64,000 bases of DNA from Xanthomarina sp035306605 (GCA_035306605.1 DATGNR010000075.1); one strand, 5' to 3'. Positions 7,619 to 16,518 are shown, counted from the stretch's first letter. Program-made: numbers and translations. Notes: generated from the letters alone by a model not told the origin.

Positions 7619-8760
7619 TGACTGCTGAAGAATTTTTTCAAAATATTCACCAAAATTTAAATAAACAATTACCCTTTGTAGTATACAGGAAACCAAATGA
7701 AGTTGAAGTAAAAGCAATCCTTCAGAATACGGATAAACTTTACATAACAGAAGATTATTCTGAAAAGGGATTTGTTATGGCGCCATTTGATTCCACAAGA
7801 AATTCTATTTTAATTCCGTTTGAAGATTCACTTTCATTAACATGCCACTCTGTTAATTTAGGAGAAGCTTTTGAATCTAGTAATAAAGTAGATCTAATGG
7901 ATTTTGATTGTCCTAAAACTGATGTTCAAAAGAATTTTCATGTAGATCTTGTAAAAACCGGTATTGAAGCAATAAAAGACGCACAATTTGCTAAAGTTGT
8001 TTTGTCTAGACGAGAGCTTTTTGAATTGGAAGAGGTAAATCCCTTAGCAACTTTTAAAAGTTTACTTCAAAATTACCCTACAGCATTTGTTTATTGCTGG
8101 TTTCACCCAAAAGTGGGGCTGTGGCTGGGCGCCACACCTGAAAACTTAATAAGCACCGAAGGTTCTCGATTTAAAACTATGGCTTTAGCGGGTACTCAAA
8201 AATATGAAGGAACAGAAAATGTAGTTTGGCAAAACAAAGAGAAAGAGGAGCAACAATTTGTAACAGATTTTATTCTACAAAGTGTGGAGGAAACAACGGA
8301 AAGGATTCAAGTATCAGAAGTTAAAACGGTTAAAGCTGGTAATCTACTTCATTTACAAACCAATATTGCAGGAGTTTTAAACTTTAAGAATTCAAGTTTT
8401 AAAGAATTACTCGATAAGTTACATCCAACACCTGCTGTTTGTGGTATGCCTAAAGAAGCTTCGAAGCAGTTCATTTTAAATAAGGAAAATTACAACAGGG
8501 AATTTTACACAGGCTTTTTAGGAGAATTAAATCTACAAGAGAAAACAACTAGAAATACCAATAGAAGAAATGTAGAAAACAATGCATACGCATCTGTAAA
8601 AAATATTTCAAACTTATATGTAAATCTGCGTTGCATGCAAATTTTAGATAAAAAAGCACTCATATATGTGGGTGGAGGTGTTACAAAAGACTCCAACCCA
8701 GAAGCCGAATGGAAAGAAACTCAAGCCAAAGCTTTGGTCATGAAAAAGGTGCTGCAATAA
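7618..8760 (+). CDS. menF: Isochorismate synthase
   Basis: A 380-residue chorismate-binding enzyme converting chorismate to isochorismate, the committed step of menaquinone synthesis. The conserved C-terminal domain is present: AKVVLSRRE (substrate-binding strand), WLGATPENL, MALAGTQ, HPTPAVCGMP, FYTGFLGE and YVGGGVTKDSNPE, the last with the glutamate expected to bind magnesium. The N-terminal 100 residues are shorter than in enterobacterial MenF/EntC. The protein begins at the ATG sharing one base with the thioesterase stop and is followed by menD 49 bases later, so all three are probably one operon. Confidence 0.92.
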   Translation: MTAEEFFQNIHQNLNKQLPFVVYRKPNEVEVKAILQNTDKLYITEDYSEKGFVMAPFDSTRNSILIPFEDSLSLTCHSVNLGEAFESSNKVDLMDFDCPKTDVQKNFHVDLVKTGIEAIKDAQFAKVVLSRRELFELEEVNPLATFKSLLQNYPTAFVYCWFHPKVGLWLGATPENLISTEGSRFKTMALAGTQKYEGTENVVWQNKEKEEQQFVTDFILQSVEETTERIQVSEVKTVKAGNLLHLQTNIAGVLNFKNSSFKELLDKLHPTPAVCGMPKEASKQFILNKENYNREFYTGFLGELNLQEKTTRNTNRRNVENNAYASVKNISNLYVNLRCMQILDKKALIYVGGGVTKDSNPEAEWKETQAKALVMKKVLQ

Positions 8761-8809
8761 TTTTATATCATTAGGCTATTTGTTACATTTACATTCAGAA
8801 TTTTCCAAA

Positions 8810-10570
8810 ATGTTATATTCAAAAAATCCTCTGGCTCAAACTGTTATTCAGTTGTGTAAAGCCAAAAATATTCAACACATTGTAATTTCACCAGGTAGTA
8901 GAAATGCGCCTCTAACTATTGGTTTTACTAGCGATCCTTTTTTTACTTGTTACAGTATTGTGGATGAGCGTAGCGCTGGTTTTTTTGCATTGGGAATTGC
9001 GCAACAAACAGAAGATCCTGTAGCCCTTGTTTGTACTTCAGGGAGTGCCCTGTTAAATTACTATCCGGCTATTTCCGAGGCGTTTTATAGCGATATTCCT
9101 TTAGTGGTTTTGTCGGCTGATAGACCGAAGTATCTAATAGGAATTGGAGATGGACAAACAATCAATCAAAAGGATGTGTTTGCCAATCATATTTTGTTTT
9201 CAGCCAATTTGAATTTGAATCATGAACATGGTCCCAGAAAAACATCAGAATCTGAGCCTGCACTTATTAGATCTATCGAAAATAAACTGGAGCGTATGTT
9301 AGGTGTTAAACAGGAACTAGACGATGAAAACGAAACCAAGATTAATACAGCTATAAATAAGGCTATTTTATCCAAAGGACCGGTTCATATTAATATTCCT
9401 TTTGAAGAACCGCTTTACGAAACCACAGATAGTCTTTTAGTAAATCCAAAGATTATTGACATAGAAAAGAAAAAGAAAAAAATTGACGATTTCTTTATTC
9501 AAGAATGTTACGACGATTGGAATAGCTATGCCAAAAAAATGATTTTGATAGGTGCTAATAAACCCAATCAAATTGAACAGAAAATTCTAGAAGAATTAGC
9601 TAAAGATGGAAGTGTAGTAGTATTTACAGAAACGACGTCTAATATTCATAATAAGCAGTTTTTTAACAGCATTGATAAGCTTATTGCGCCACTTACCGAT
9701 GAGGAATTTGCAAAGCTACAACCTGATGTTTTAGTAACATTTGGAGGATTGATTGTGTCTAAAAAAATTAAAGTTTTCCTGCGAAAATTTCAACCAAAAC
9801 ACCATTGGCATATAGATAGAAAAACGGCAAACGATACGTTTTTCTGTTTAGATAAACATATAGAAGCCACTCCAAACGAGTTTTTTAATTCACTTTTACC
9901 AAGACTGACACACTCGGTTAAAAGCGATTATTGTTCTTTTTGGAGCGAAATAAAGACGCGAAGAGAAGAAAAGCACTTGGAATATGTCGAAACCATTCCA
10001 TTTAGCGATTTCAAGGTTTTTGATGAGGTGCTAAATAAACTTCCAGAAAACATAATACTGCAATTAGGAAACAGCTCGGCAATTAGATACTCACAGCTTT
10101 TTAATTTAAACAAAAATATACCAGTTTATTGTAATCGAGGAACAAGCGGAATAGACGGTAGTACAAGTACAGCCATTGGTTGCTCCAAAGCAAGTAAAAA
10201 ACAAACGGTTTTAATAACAGGGGATTTAAGTTTCTTTTACGATAGCAATGCATTGTGGAACAACTATATTCCAAATAATTTCAGAATTATTCTTGTAAAT
10301 AATCAAGGGGGAGGAATTTTTAGAATTCTACCTGGAGAGAAGGATACTAAAAAATTCGAAACATATTTTGAAACCACGCATAATCTTTCAGCAAAACATC
10401 TTTGTAAAATGTACGAGTTAGATTATGCCACAGCAGCAACAGAAAAACAATTAAAAAACCATTTGAAAACTTTTTTTGATGAGTCTAATGAACCAAAGTT
10501 GCTAGAAATATTCACACCTCGAACCGTTAATGACAAAGTGTTATTAGATTATTTTAAGTTTATAAAATAA
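8810..10570 (+). CDS. menD: SEPHCHC synthase (thiamine-diphosphate dependent)
   Basis: A 586-residue ThDP enzyme that adds 2-oxoglutarate-derived succinic semialdehyde to isochorismate. The N-terminal domain carries the MenD signature SPGSRNAPLTIGF and the DERSAGFFALG motif with the ThDP-activating glutamate. The C-terminal domain has NRGTSGIDGSTSTAIG and GDLSFFYDSNALWN, the GDx25N-type metal/ThDP site, ending at NNQGGGIF. The ATG at 8810 was chosen over an in-frame TTG at 8780 because MLYSKNPLAQ is the normal family start. It closes the first men operon (thioesterase-menF-menD). Confidence 0.93.
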   Translation: MLYSKNPLAQTVIQLCKAKNIQHIVISPGSRNAPLTIGFTSDPFFTCYSIVDERSAGFFALGIAQQTEDPVALVCTSGSALLNYYPAISEAFYSDIPLVVLSADRPKYLIGIGDGQTINQKDVFANHILFSANLNLNHEHGPRKTSESEPALIRSIENKLERMLGVKQELDDENETKINTAINKAILSKGPVHINIPFEEPLYETTDSLLVNPKIIDIEKKKKKIDDFFIQECYDDWNSYAKKMILIGANKPNQIEQKILEELAKDGSVVVFTETTSNIHNKQFFNSIDKLIAPLTDEEFAKLQPDVLVTFGGLIVSKKIKVFLRKFQPKHHWHIDRKTANDTFFCLDKHIEATPNEFFNSLLPRLTHSVKSDYCSFWSEIKTRREEKHLEYVETIPFSDFKVFDEVLNKLPENIILQLGNSSAIRYSQLFNLNKNIPVYCNRGTSGIDGSTSTAIGCSKASKKQTVLITGDLSFFYDSNALWNNYIPNNFRIILVNNQGGGIFRILPGEKDTKKFETYFETTHNLSAKHLCKMYELDYATAATEKQLKNHLKTFFDESNEPKLLEIFTPRTVNDKVLLDYFKFIK

Positions 10571-10732
10571 GGGGCAAATAGGTGATGATTTATCAGGACG
10601 AAATCTTTTTTAAGAGAAACAGCTTGAAAAACTTAAATTTGACCGGATATCTATAAGAATTCAGTTTTAAATACTTAAAAATTGTTTATATTTAGAGTTG
10701 AATTATTATTAATCTAAAAAATTAAATAAAAC

Positions 10733-11074
10733 ATGGGAAAAAGAGATGAATTAATTGCAAAGTATGCTACAGATTTAAAAGAAAAATGTGGTGTTACTCC
10801 AAATATGGATTTATTAACTAAAGTCACTATTGGTTGTGGACCATCAATTTATAACGCTGATGCATCAACTGTTTCTGGCTCAGATCCATCAGAGTTAGCT
10901 ACGGTTAAAAATAATTTTTTAATAAAAAAATTAGGATTAAAAGACGGTCCAGAATTAGATAAAGGTATTCAAGCCGTTATGGATAAATACGGACAATCAA
11001 ATAGAAATAAATATAGAGCAGTGGTTTATTATTTACTAACCCTACACTTTAAAAAGGAATCAGTATACAAATAA
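10733..11074 (+). CDS. DUF2853 family protein
   Basis: A 113-residue soluble protein, with no signal peptide or membrane segment, matching the small DUF2853 family common in Bacteroidota and Proteobacteria: an N-terminal helix (RDELIAKYATDLKEK), a central VTIGCGPSIYNADASTVSGSD loop-strand region, and a C-terminal helical part ending in KYRAVVYYLLTLHF. Function is unknown. It sits between menD and cvfB with its own terminator, so it probably has its own transcript; nothing visible ties it to menaquinone. Confidence 0.8.
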   Translation: MGKRDELIAKYATDLKEKCGVTPNMDLLTKVTIGCGPSIYNADASTVSGSDPSELATVKNNFLIKKLGLKDGPELDKGIQAVMDKYGQSNRNKYRAVVYYLLTLHFKKESVYK

Positions 11075-11092
11075 TCTGATTTTTTTATATTC

Positions 11093-11135
11093 AAGCGTTA
11101 TAATTCAAGTATTAGAATTGTAACGCTTTTTTTAT
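11093..11135 (+). terminator. Intrinsic terminator after the DUF2853 gene
   Basis: A 14-bp stem with one mismatch (AAGCGTTATAATTC 11093-11106 with GAATTGTAACGCTT 11115-11128) and a T-run. Confidence 0.85.
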
Positions 11136-11166
11136 TTCTAATAGCTAATATTATTACCTTTACAGC

Positions 11167-11997
11167 ATGATAAATTTAGGAGAATACAATACCTTAGAAA
11201 TACTTCGAGAATCTGAACAAGGAGCATATTTGGCAGATGAAGAAGGGAACGAAGTTTTGTTACCAAATAGATACGTTCCAGAATCATTTAAAATTTGGGA
11301 TAAAATTGAAGTGTTTGTTTACTTGGATAACGAAGAACGATTAGTTGCAGTAACAGACAAACCATATATAAAGAAAGGCGATTTTGCCTTATTACGATGC
11401 AATGCAGTTACAGAACATGGCGCATTTTTAGATTGGGGCATGTTAAAGGAATTATTTTGCCCGTTTGGAGAGCAAGCCTTTAAAATGAAAAAAGGAGGAT
11501 GGTATTTTGTTTACTGTTTTCTGGACGAAAAAACCAATAGACTAGTAGCATCTAGTAAAACCAATCAGTTTTTAGATAATAGAGAACTAACTGTTAGTGA
11601 GTTTGAGGAAGTAGATTTGATTGTTTCTCACCCTTCAGATATTGGTATGAATGTTATTATCAATAAAAAGCATTTAGGACTTATTTTTAACGACGACATT
11701 TTTCAAGATTTGAGTGTTGGAGATAGACTAAAAGGTTATGTAAAAAAAATCAGACCTGGTAATAAAATCGATGTGGTTTTAGGGCAGATTGGATACAGAA
11801 ATATCGAACCAAATGCCGATGCTATCATGATGGAACTTCGTGATAATGATGGATATTTAAAGTTGACAGATAAATCGGATCCCGAAGACATTAAGCAAAT
11901 ACTTCAAATGAGTAAAAAAAGCTTTAAAAAAGCAGTTGGATCTTTATACAAGCAAAAGCTTATTGAAATTAAAGACGACGGAATTTATTTGATATAA
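11167..11997 (+). CDS. cvfB: CvfB-type S1-like RNA-binding protein
   Basis: A 276-residue protein with consecutive S1-like OB-fold modules and a C-terminal winged-helix segment, as in the CvfB/YitL family. The first module (about 1-60) contains GAYLADEEGNEVLLPNRYVP. The second (about 70-140) has GDFALLRCNAVTEHGAFLDWG, a typical S1 strand pair. A third covers about 145-215 (IGMNVIINKKHLGLIF). The last 50 residues (DPEDIKQILQMSKKSFKKAVGSLYKQ) form the wHTH. The founding member affects virulence-factor RNA regulation in Staphylococcus; here the targets are unknown. It is followed 32 bases later by menB. Confidence 0.85.
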   Translation: MINLGEYNTLEILRESEQGAYLADEEGNEVLLPNRYVPESFKIWDKIEVFVYLDNEERLVAVTDKPYIKKGDFALLRCNAVTEHGAFLDWGMLKELFCPFGEQAFKMKKGGWYFVYCFLDEKTNRLVASSKTNQFLDNRELTVSEFEEVDLIVSHPSDIGMNVIINKKHLGLIFNDDIFQDLSVGDRLKGYVKKIRPGNKIDVVLGQIGYRNIEPNADAIMMELRDNDGYLKLTDKSDPEDIKQILQMSKKSFKKAVGSLYKQKLIEIKDDGIYLI

Positions 11998-12029
11998 AGG
12001 GAAATTTCATATTAAAAGAAAAACAAAAC

Positions 12030-12869
12030 ATGAGTGAAATAAACTGGACAACAGCCAAAGAATACGAAGATATTACCTACAAGAAATGCAACGGGGTTGC
12101 AAGAATTGCATTTAACAGACCAGATGTTCGAAATGCTTTCAGACCAAAAACAACCAAAGAATTATATGATGCCTTTTATGACGCAAGTGAAGATGTAAAC
12201 ATAGGAGTTGTTTTACTTTCAGCCGAGGGGCCTTCCTCTAAAGATGGAGTGTATTCCTTCTGTTCAGGGGGCGATCAAAAGGCTAGAGGTCATCAAGGTT
12301 ATGTAGGTGAAGATGGTTACCACAGATTGAATATTTTAGAAGTACAACGTCTTATTCGTTTTATGCCTAAAGCAGTTATTGCCGTGGTCCCAGGATGGGC
12401 AGTAGGTGGTGGACATAGTTTGCATGTGGTTTGCGATTTAACTTTAGCTAGTAAAGAACATGCCATTTTTAAACAAACAGATGCCGATGTTACAAGTTTT
12501 GATGGTGGATATGGCTCTGCATACTTAGCGAAAATGGTTGGACAGAAAAAAGCTCGTGAAATATTTTTCTTAGGAAGAAATTATTCCGCACAAGAAGCTT
12601 TTGATATGGGAATGGTAAATGCTGTAATTCCTCATGAAGAACTAGAAAATACAGCCTATGAATGGGCTCAGGAAATATTAGCAAAGTCACCAACATCTAT
12701 TAAAATGCTGAAATTTGCTATGAATTTAACAGATGATGGTATGGTTGGTCAACAGGTTTTTGCTGGTGAAGCAACTAGATTGGCATATATGACGGACGAA
12801 GCCAAGGAAGGTCGTGATGCCTTTTTAGAAAAACGTAAGCCTAATTTTCCTAAAAAATGGATTCCTTAA
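12030..12869 (+). CDS. menB: 1,4-dihydroxy-2-naphthoyl-CoA synthase
   Basis: A 279-residue crotonase-fold enzyme that cyclises o-succinylbenzoyl-CoA. Clear MenB hallmarks: the oxyanion-hole FCSGGDQKARG, PGWAVGGGHSLHVVCDLTLAS, and SFDGGYGSAYLAKMVGQKKAREIFFLGR. The sequence reads QTDADVTSF where Escherichia coli-type enzymes have a glycine in place of the first aspartate. From published comparisons this marks the type that uses an aspartate side chain rather than bound bicarbonate. It is followed 25 bases later by menA, probably co-transcribed. The ATG at 12030 matches the expected N-terminus. Confidence 0.95.
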   Translation: MSEINWTTAKEYEDITYKKCNGVARIAFNRPDVRNAFRPKTTKELYDAFYDASEDVNIGVVLLSAEGPSSKDGVYSFCSGGDQKARGHQGYVGEDGYHRLNILEVQRLIRFMPKAVIAVVPGWAVGGGHSLHVVCDLTLASKEHAIFKQTDADVTSFDGGYGSAYLAKMVGQKKAREIFFLGRNYSAQEAFDMGMVNAVIPHEELENTAYEWAQEILAKSPTSIKMLKFAMNLTDDGMVGQQVFAGEATRLAYMTDEAKEGRDAFLEKRKPNFPKKWIP

Positions 12870-12894
12870 ATCGAAACCAGACTAAAATCTTTTT

Positions 12895-13800
12895 ATGTCT
12901 ATAAAAATTAAAACCTGGCTTTCTGCCTTTAGGTTAAGAACCTTACCATTATCTGTTTCAGGAATTATTGTAGCGGCTAGTTTAGCTGCTTACAATGGAG
13001 TTTTTGATTGGATGGTGTTTGTTTTTGCTCTTTTAACCACGCTCAGTTTGCAAATATTATCAAATTTAGCAAACGATTATGGCGATGGAATAAAAGGCAC
13101 TGATAATCATGAAAGAGTTGGTCCAAAGCGTGCTATTCAAAGTGGTGAAATTACACCAGAAAAAATGTTTAGCGCTATAAAAATCAATATACTAATTACC
13201 ATTGGATTGGCATTATTATTAATCCTGTCAGCTTTCGGAGCAAAGCATTTTCTCTTAGGAATAATGTTTTTCGGAATTGGATTATTATCTATTTATGCGG
13301 CTGTAAAATATACGGTTGGGAGCAATGCATATGGATATAAGGGGTTAGGTGATTTGTTTGTATTTGTGTTTTTTGGATTGGTCAGTGTTATTGGTGGATA
13401 TGTTTTATTTTCAAAACAAATAGACCATATTGTGTTTCTTCCTGCTTGCACTATAGGCTTGTTAAGTGTAGCTGTGCTTAATTTAAATAATTTACGTGAT
13501 GTTATTTCCGATAGGAATGCAAATAAAAACACGCTTATTGTTAAAATGGGTTTTGAGAATGGAAAAATATACCATTATATTTTAGTAGGTACTGCTATTG
13601 TATTATCGGCTTTATTTGGAATTCTTTATTATACATCCATCTTTAATTTAATTTTTGTTTTGGCGTACATACCATTAATTAAACATTTAATTATGGTTAA
13701 GAAAAATACAGTGCCAAAACTTTTAGACCCAGAATTAAAAAAATTGGCCTTATCTACTTTTGTCTTGTCCGTTTTATTGGCAATAGGACATTTATTATAA
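12895..13800 (+). CDS. menA: 1,4-dihydroxy-2-naphthoate polyprenyltransferase
   Basis: A 301-residue UbiA-superfamily membrane prenyltransferase that attaches the polyprenyl tail to dihydroxynaphthoate, giving demethylmenaquinone. The first Asp-rich motif appears as NLANDYGDGIKGTDN (NDxxDxxxD-type) and the second as NLRDVISDRNANKNTL (DxxxDxxxxK-type). About eight to nine hydrophobic helices are visible between and around them. The RLRTLPLSVSGI start is typical of MenA. It ends the menB-menA unit; the next gene lies beyond a separate promoter and terminator. Confidence 0.93.
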   Translation: MSIKIKTWLSAFRLRTLPLSVSGIIVAASLAAYNGVFDWMVFVFALLTTLSLQILSNLANDYGDGIKGTDNHERVGPKRAIQSGEITPEKMFSAIKINILITIGLALLLILSAFGAKHFLLGIMFFGIGLLSIYAAVKYTVGSNAYGYKGLGDLFVFVFFGLVSVIGGYVLFSKQIDHIVFLPACTIGLLSVAVLNLNNLRDVISDRNANKNTLIVKMGFENGKIYHYILVGTAIVLSALFGILYYTSIFNLIFVLAYIPLIKHLIMVKKNTVPKLLDPELKKLALSTFVLSVLLAIGHLL

Positions 13801-13831
13801 GGTTTATTAAGTTTAAAACAGGTGTAACAGC

Positions 13832-13862
13832 TTGTTTTTCAGCAAAATATGTCTTATCTTTG
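13832..13862 (+). promoter_or_regulatory. Strong Bacteroidota-type promoter in the menA downstream gap
   Basis: TTG at 13832-13834, a 20-base spacer, and TATCTTTG at 13855-13862 give a full consensus match. It is followed not by a gene but by a short structured stretch and a terminator. Confidence 0.7.
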
Positions 13863-13868
13863 ATGTGT

Positions 13869-13970
13869 TGATAGCTCAATATCAATACAATGGAGCATTT
13901 AAAATAGCTTCATAATTAAGGGAAGGAAAAACTCAAGCAAATTTTTGAAATTTGTTTGAGTTTTTTTGTA
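13869..13970 (+). ncRNA. Candidate small RNA (about 100 nt) between menA and the MBL hydrolase gene
   Basis: A consensus promoter (13832-13862) and a strong intrinsic terminator (13928-13968) bracket about 100 bases with no convincing reading frame. Within it, TTGATA / TATCAA (loop of six) and GGAGC / GCTTC can form two further short hairpins before the terminator stem. The start at about 13869 is set roughly seven bases after the -7 box. It could instead be an attenuated leader of the gene starting at 14009, or the terminator may simply serve menA. I recognise no known RNA family. Confidence 0.45.
13928..13968 (+). terminator. Intrinsic terminator
   Basis: AAACTCAAGCAAATTT pairs with AATTTGTTTGAGTTT across a short loop with one bulged G, and the right arm runs into seven or more T. 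Confidence 0.85.
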
Positions 13971-14008
13971 ATTTCCATTCGTAAAAAACCTTAATAAAAC
14001 CTCTTGAA

Positions 14009-14686
14009 ATGAAAATCACTTTTTACGGACATGCTAGTTTAGGAATTGAAGTTAATGATGTTCATATTTTAATCGACCCGTTTATTTCGGCTAATGAAAA
14101 AGCATCTCATATAGATATAAATGCATTAAAGGCAGATTATATTTTATTGACTCATGCTCATCAAGATCATATTTTAGATGTAGAGGTTATTGCAAAACGA
14201 ACAGATGCGGTAATTGTATCCAACTTTGAAATTGTTACTTACTTTCAAAATAAAGGTTTGGAAGGACATCCAATGAACTTAGGAGGTAGTTGGGATTTTG
14301 AATTTGGAAATGTAAAATATGTTAACGCCATTCATACATCCTCCTTTCCAGATGGAAGCTATGGAGGTCAACCTGGTGGATTTGTAATTGAAGGCGAAAG
14401 AAAAAATATTTACATAGCCGGAGATACAGCCCTTACAATGGATATGAAACTCATTCCTCTTCAAATTAAATTGGACTTAGCTGTTTTACCTATTGGAGAT
14501 AATTTTACTATGGGAATAGAAGATGCTATTCTAGCTAGTGATTTTATTCAATGTGATAAAATTTTAGGATATCATTACGATACTTTCGGATATATAGAAA
14601 TAGATCATGAAGAAGCTAAACGAAAATTCTTCGATAAAAATAAGGATTTGATGCTATTGGAAATAGGAGAGAGTATTGAGTTGTAA
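14009..14686 (+). CDS. UPF0173-type metal-dependent hydrolase (MBL fold)
   Basis: A 225-residue cytoplasmic metallo-beta-lactamase-fold protein. It starts directly with the first strand (MKITFYGHASLGIEV). The metal-binding motif is THAHQDHI (HxHxDH), later ligands include the histidine in AIHTSSFPDGS, GDTALTMDM supplies the bridging aspartate, and GYHYDTF the last histidine. The family (YtkL-like/UPF0173) is widespread, and its physiological substrate is not established. It lies behind a possible small-RNA unit and is convergent with the SDR gene. Confidence 0.85.
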   Translation: MKITFYGHASLGIEVNDVHILIDPFISANEKASHIDINALKADYILLTHAHQDHILDVEVIAKRTDAVIVSNFEIVTYFQNKGLEGHPMNLGGSWDFEFGNVKYVNAIHTSSFPDGSYGGQPGGFVIEGERKNIYIAGDTALTMDMKLIPLQIKLDLAVLPIGDNFTMGIEDAILASDFIQCDKILGYHYDTFGYIEIDHEEAKRKFFDKNKDLMLLEIGESIEL

Positions 14687-14712
14687 TACGGGTTTACCTA
14701 AGTAATATATAG

Positions 14713-15504
14713 TTATTTAACAGTGCTTTTCAATACAAGCTTATGCAGAAGTTTTGGAAAAAAACGTTTTATGTATACGCCTAAAACTTCCTTTTTACCA
14801 ATATAAGCTTCAAATTTTTCCTTTTCAATTGCTTTTATCATGCGTTTTGAAAATTCATATACTGTGAGTCCGTTTTCAGTAGCTTCATCTTGGTAATCTT
14901 GTTTAGACCCGTCTCCAATTAAAGAGTTTATTGCAATATTTGTGTTTATAAAACCTGGACAAATCATAGTTACTTTTATGTTGTCTTTATCGTGTTCTAA
15001 TCTCAAGGCATCAAAAAAGCCATGTAAGGCATGTTTTGCTCCACAGTAAGCAGATCGGTAAGGAGAAGAAAACTTCCCCATAAGACTCGTAACTGTTACA
15101 TAATGTCCGTTTTGGTTTTTAATAAAATGAGGTAATAAGGCTTTGCTCAAGGCTACCGTTCCTAAATAGTCAATATCCATTAATTGTTTGTCTACAGAAA
15201 TAGCTGTGTCAATTATTAAAGAACGCTGGCTAATACCCCCATTATTAATTAATATATCTATTCGACCAAAAAGTTTTAAGGCATCCTCTGTTACACTTGT
15301 CATATTGGCATAATGTTCCAAATCGAAAGCAAGGACTTTTATGTTATCAGGATTATGGCAGGCATGTTTTACTTCAAGTAATTTTTCCACCCTTCTAGAG
15401 GAGAGTATTAATTTACAATCTTGTTTAGCTAATTCAGTAGCTAAACCTTTTCCTATTCCACTGGAAGCACCAGTTATCCAAACAACTTTGTTTTTAAACG
15501 TCAT
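14713..15504 (-). CDS. Short-chain dehydrogenase/reductase (DHRS7-like SDR)
   Basis: A 263-residue classical SDR. The Rossmann motif is GASSGIGKG near residue 13, followed by the structural NNGG (INNGGIS) and the catalytic S-Y-K set in VTSLMGKFSSPYRSAYCGAKHAL. A basic arginine pair (SSRR) after beta-2 favours NADP(H). The C-terminal extension (FSKRMIKAIEKEKFEAYIG and a hydrophobic basic tail) resembles the DHRS7-like group acting on lipids or retinoids, but the substrate is not known. Its ATG overlaps the stop of the upstream hydroxylase-like gene in an ATGA junction, so the two are translationally coupled. Confidence 0.85.
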   Translation of the reverse strand: MTFKNKVVWITGASSGIGKGLATELAKQDCKLILSSRRVEKLLEVKHACHNPDNIKVLAFDLEHYANMTSVTEDALKLFGRIDILINNGGISQRSLIIDTAISVDKQLMDIDYLGTVALSKALLPHFIKNQNGHYVTVTSLMGKFSSPYRSAYCGAKHALHGFFDALRLEHDKDNIKVTMICPGFINTNIAINSLIGDGSKQDYQDEATENGLTVYEFSKRMIKAIEKEKFEAYIGKKEVLGVYIKRFFPKLLHKLVLKSTVK

Positions 15505-16457
15505 GCTATTGTGTTTTCGTTTTTAGTATGAATTGAAGGCTGTTGGTTTTTTATTTTAGAAAGTGTCTTTAAATTAGCATTAAGCCATTCTTCACGTAAA
15601 TCATCACTTAGTTTTCCAGTGCCATCATGTTTCCAGCCAGGAGATTTTATAAAATATTTTAATTTATTTAATAAGCTAGTTTTACTAGTAAATACATCTT
15701 TTAACATGTGATACCATTCTAAATATGCAACTTTAACAGGATTGAAGGTGTTAATATTTTCTACCAAACCATAAACAACTTTTTCTTCATCTAACTCAGC
15801 TTGAAAAGTGCCAAAAAGTTTATCCCAAATAATTAAAATACCAGCGTGATTTCTATCTAAGTAAATAGGATTACTTCCATGATGGACTCTGTGGTGTGAA
15901 GGTGTGTTAAAAACAGCTTCAAACCACTTAGGAAGCTTTTTAATAGTTTCGGTATGAATCCAAAATTGGTAAAGTAAGCTAACAGACATTTGTAATAAAA
16001 TCATGGCAGGATGAAACCCAAGGATGGGCAACCATAACCAAAATATAAATGTATAAAAATTCCCAGACCAAGTTTGTCTTAATGCAGTACTTAAATTGTA
16101 ATGTTTTGAAGAATGATGTACTACGTGCGAAGCCCAAAATAACCTGCATTCATGCGAAATTCTATGAAACCAATAATAAGATATGTCGTCGGCAAAAAAT
16201 ATTAAAACAAAACTCCACCAAGCAATAGGAATAGTAAATAATCTAAAGTTTTCGTAAACAAAATAGAATGCTAATAAAACAAATCCCTTGCTAACCAATC
16301 CTATAAAAACATTGCCTAAGCCCATAACAATGGAGGTAAAAGAATCCTTGATTTCGTAGGTGTTAATTTTCTGCCTGTTCGTAATATATAACTCTAAAAG
16401 CATGAAAATTGCAAAAAACGGAATCGCAAAATGAATAAGATTCGGAAATACAGGCAT
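15501..16457 (-). CDS. Sterol desaturase / fatty acid hydroxylase superfamily membrane protein
   Basis: A 318-residue membrane di-iron enzyme. Three histidine clusters define the family: HRISH (98-102), HVVHH (111-115) and the later HHRVHHG with a following histidine in RNHAG. Four or five hydrophobic helices lie in the first 180 residues. Members hydroxylate or desaturate lipid chains using O2. The coupled downstream SDR suggests a two-step oxidation or reduction of one lipid substrate; which lipid is unknown. The gene is divergent from menC, with about 60 bases between the starts. Confidence 0.85.
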   Translation of the reverse strand: MPVFPNLIHFAIPFFAIFMLLELYITNRQKINTYEIKDSFTSIVMGLGNVFIGLVSKGFVLLAFYFVYENFRLFTIPIAWWSFVLIFFADDISYYWFHRISHECRLFWASHVVHHSSKHYNLSTALRQTWSGNFYTFIFWLWLPILGFHPAMILLQMSVSLLYQFWIHTETIKKLPKWFEAVFNTPSHHRVHHGSNPIYLDRNHAGILIIWDKLFGTFQAELDEEKVVYGLVENINTFNPVKVAYLEWYHMLKDVFTSKTSLLNKLKYFIKSPGWKHDGTGKLSDDLREEWLNANLKTLSKIKNQQPSIHTKNENTIA

Positions 16458-16502
16458 GATTATTAAATGTATTAGGTGATCTAATGTACAAAATATTTTG
16501 AC

Positions 16503-16510
16503 TATTTTTG
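16503..16510 (+). promoter_or_regulatory. -7 element upstream of menC (TATTTTTG)
   Basis: An exact TAnnTTTG match ends only eight bases before the chosen menC ATG at 16519, implying an almost leaderless transcript. An upstream in-frame TTG at 16498 would lie within or before this element and is therefore rejected as the start. Confidence 0.45.
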
Positions 16511-16518
16511 AACATACT

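Noticed and set aside
8780..8809. TTG start adding ten residues to MenD
   Set aside because: The ATG at 8810 gives the normal MenD beginning; the extension is not family-like.
10585..10656. 23-codon frame downstream of menD
   Set aside because: Short, with no promoter or conserved feature; chance frame in AT-rich spacer.
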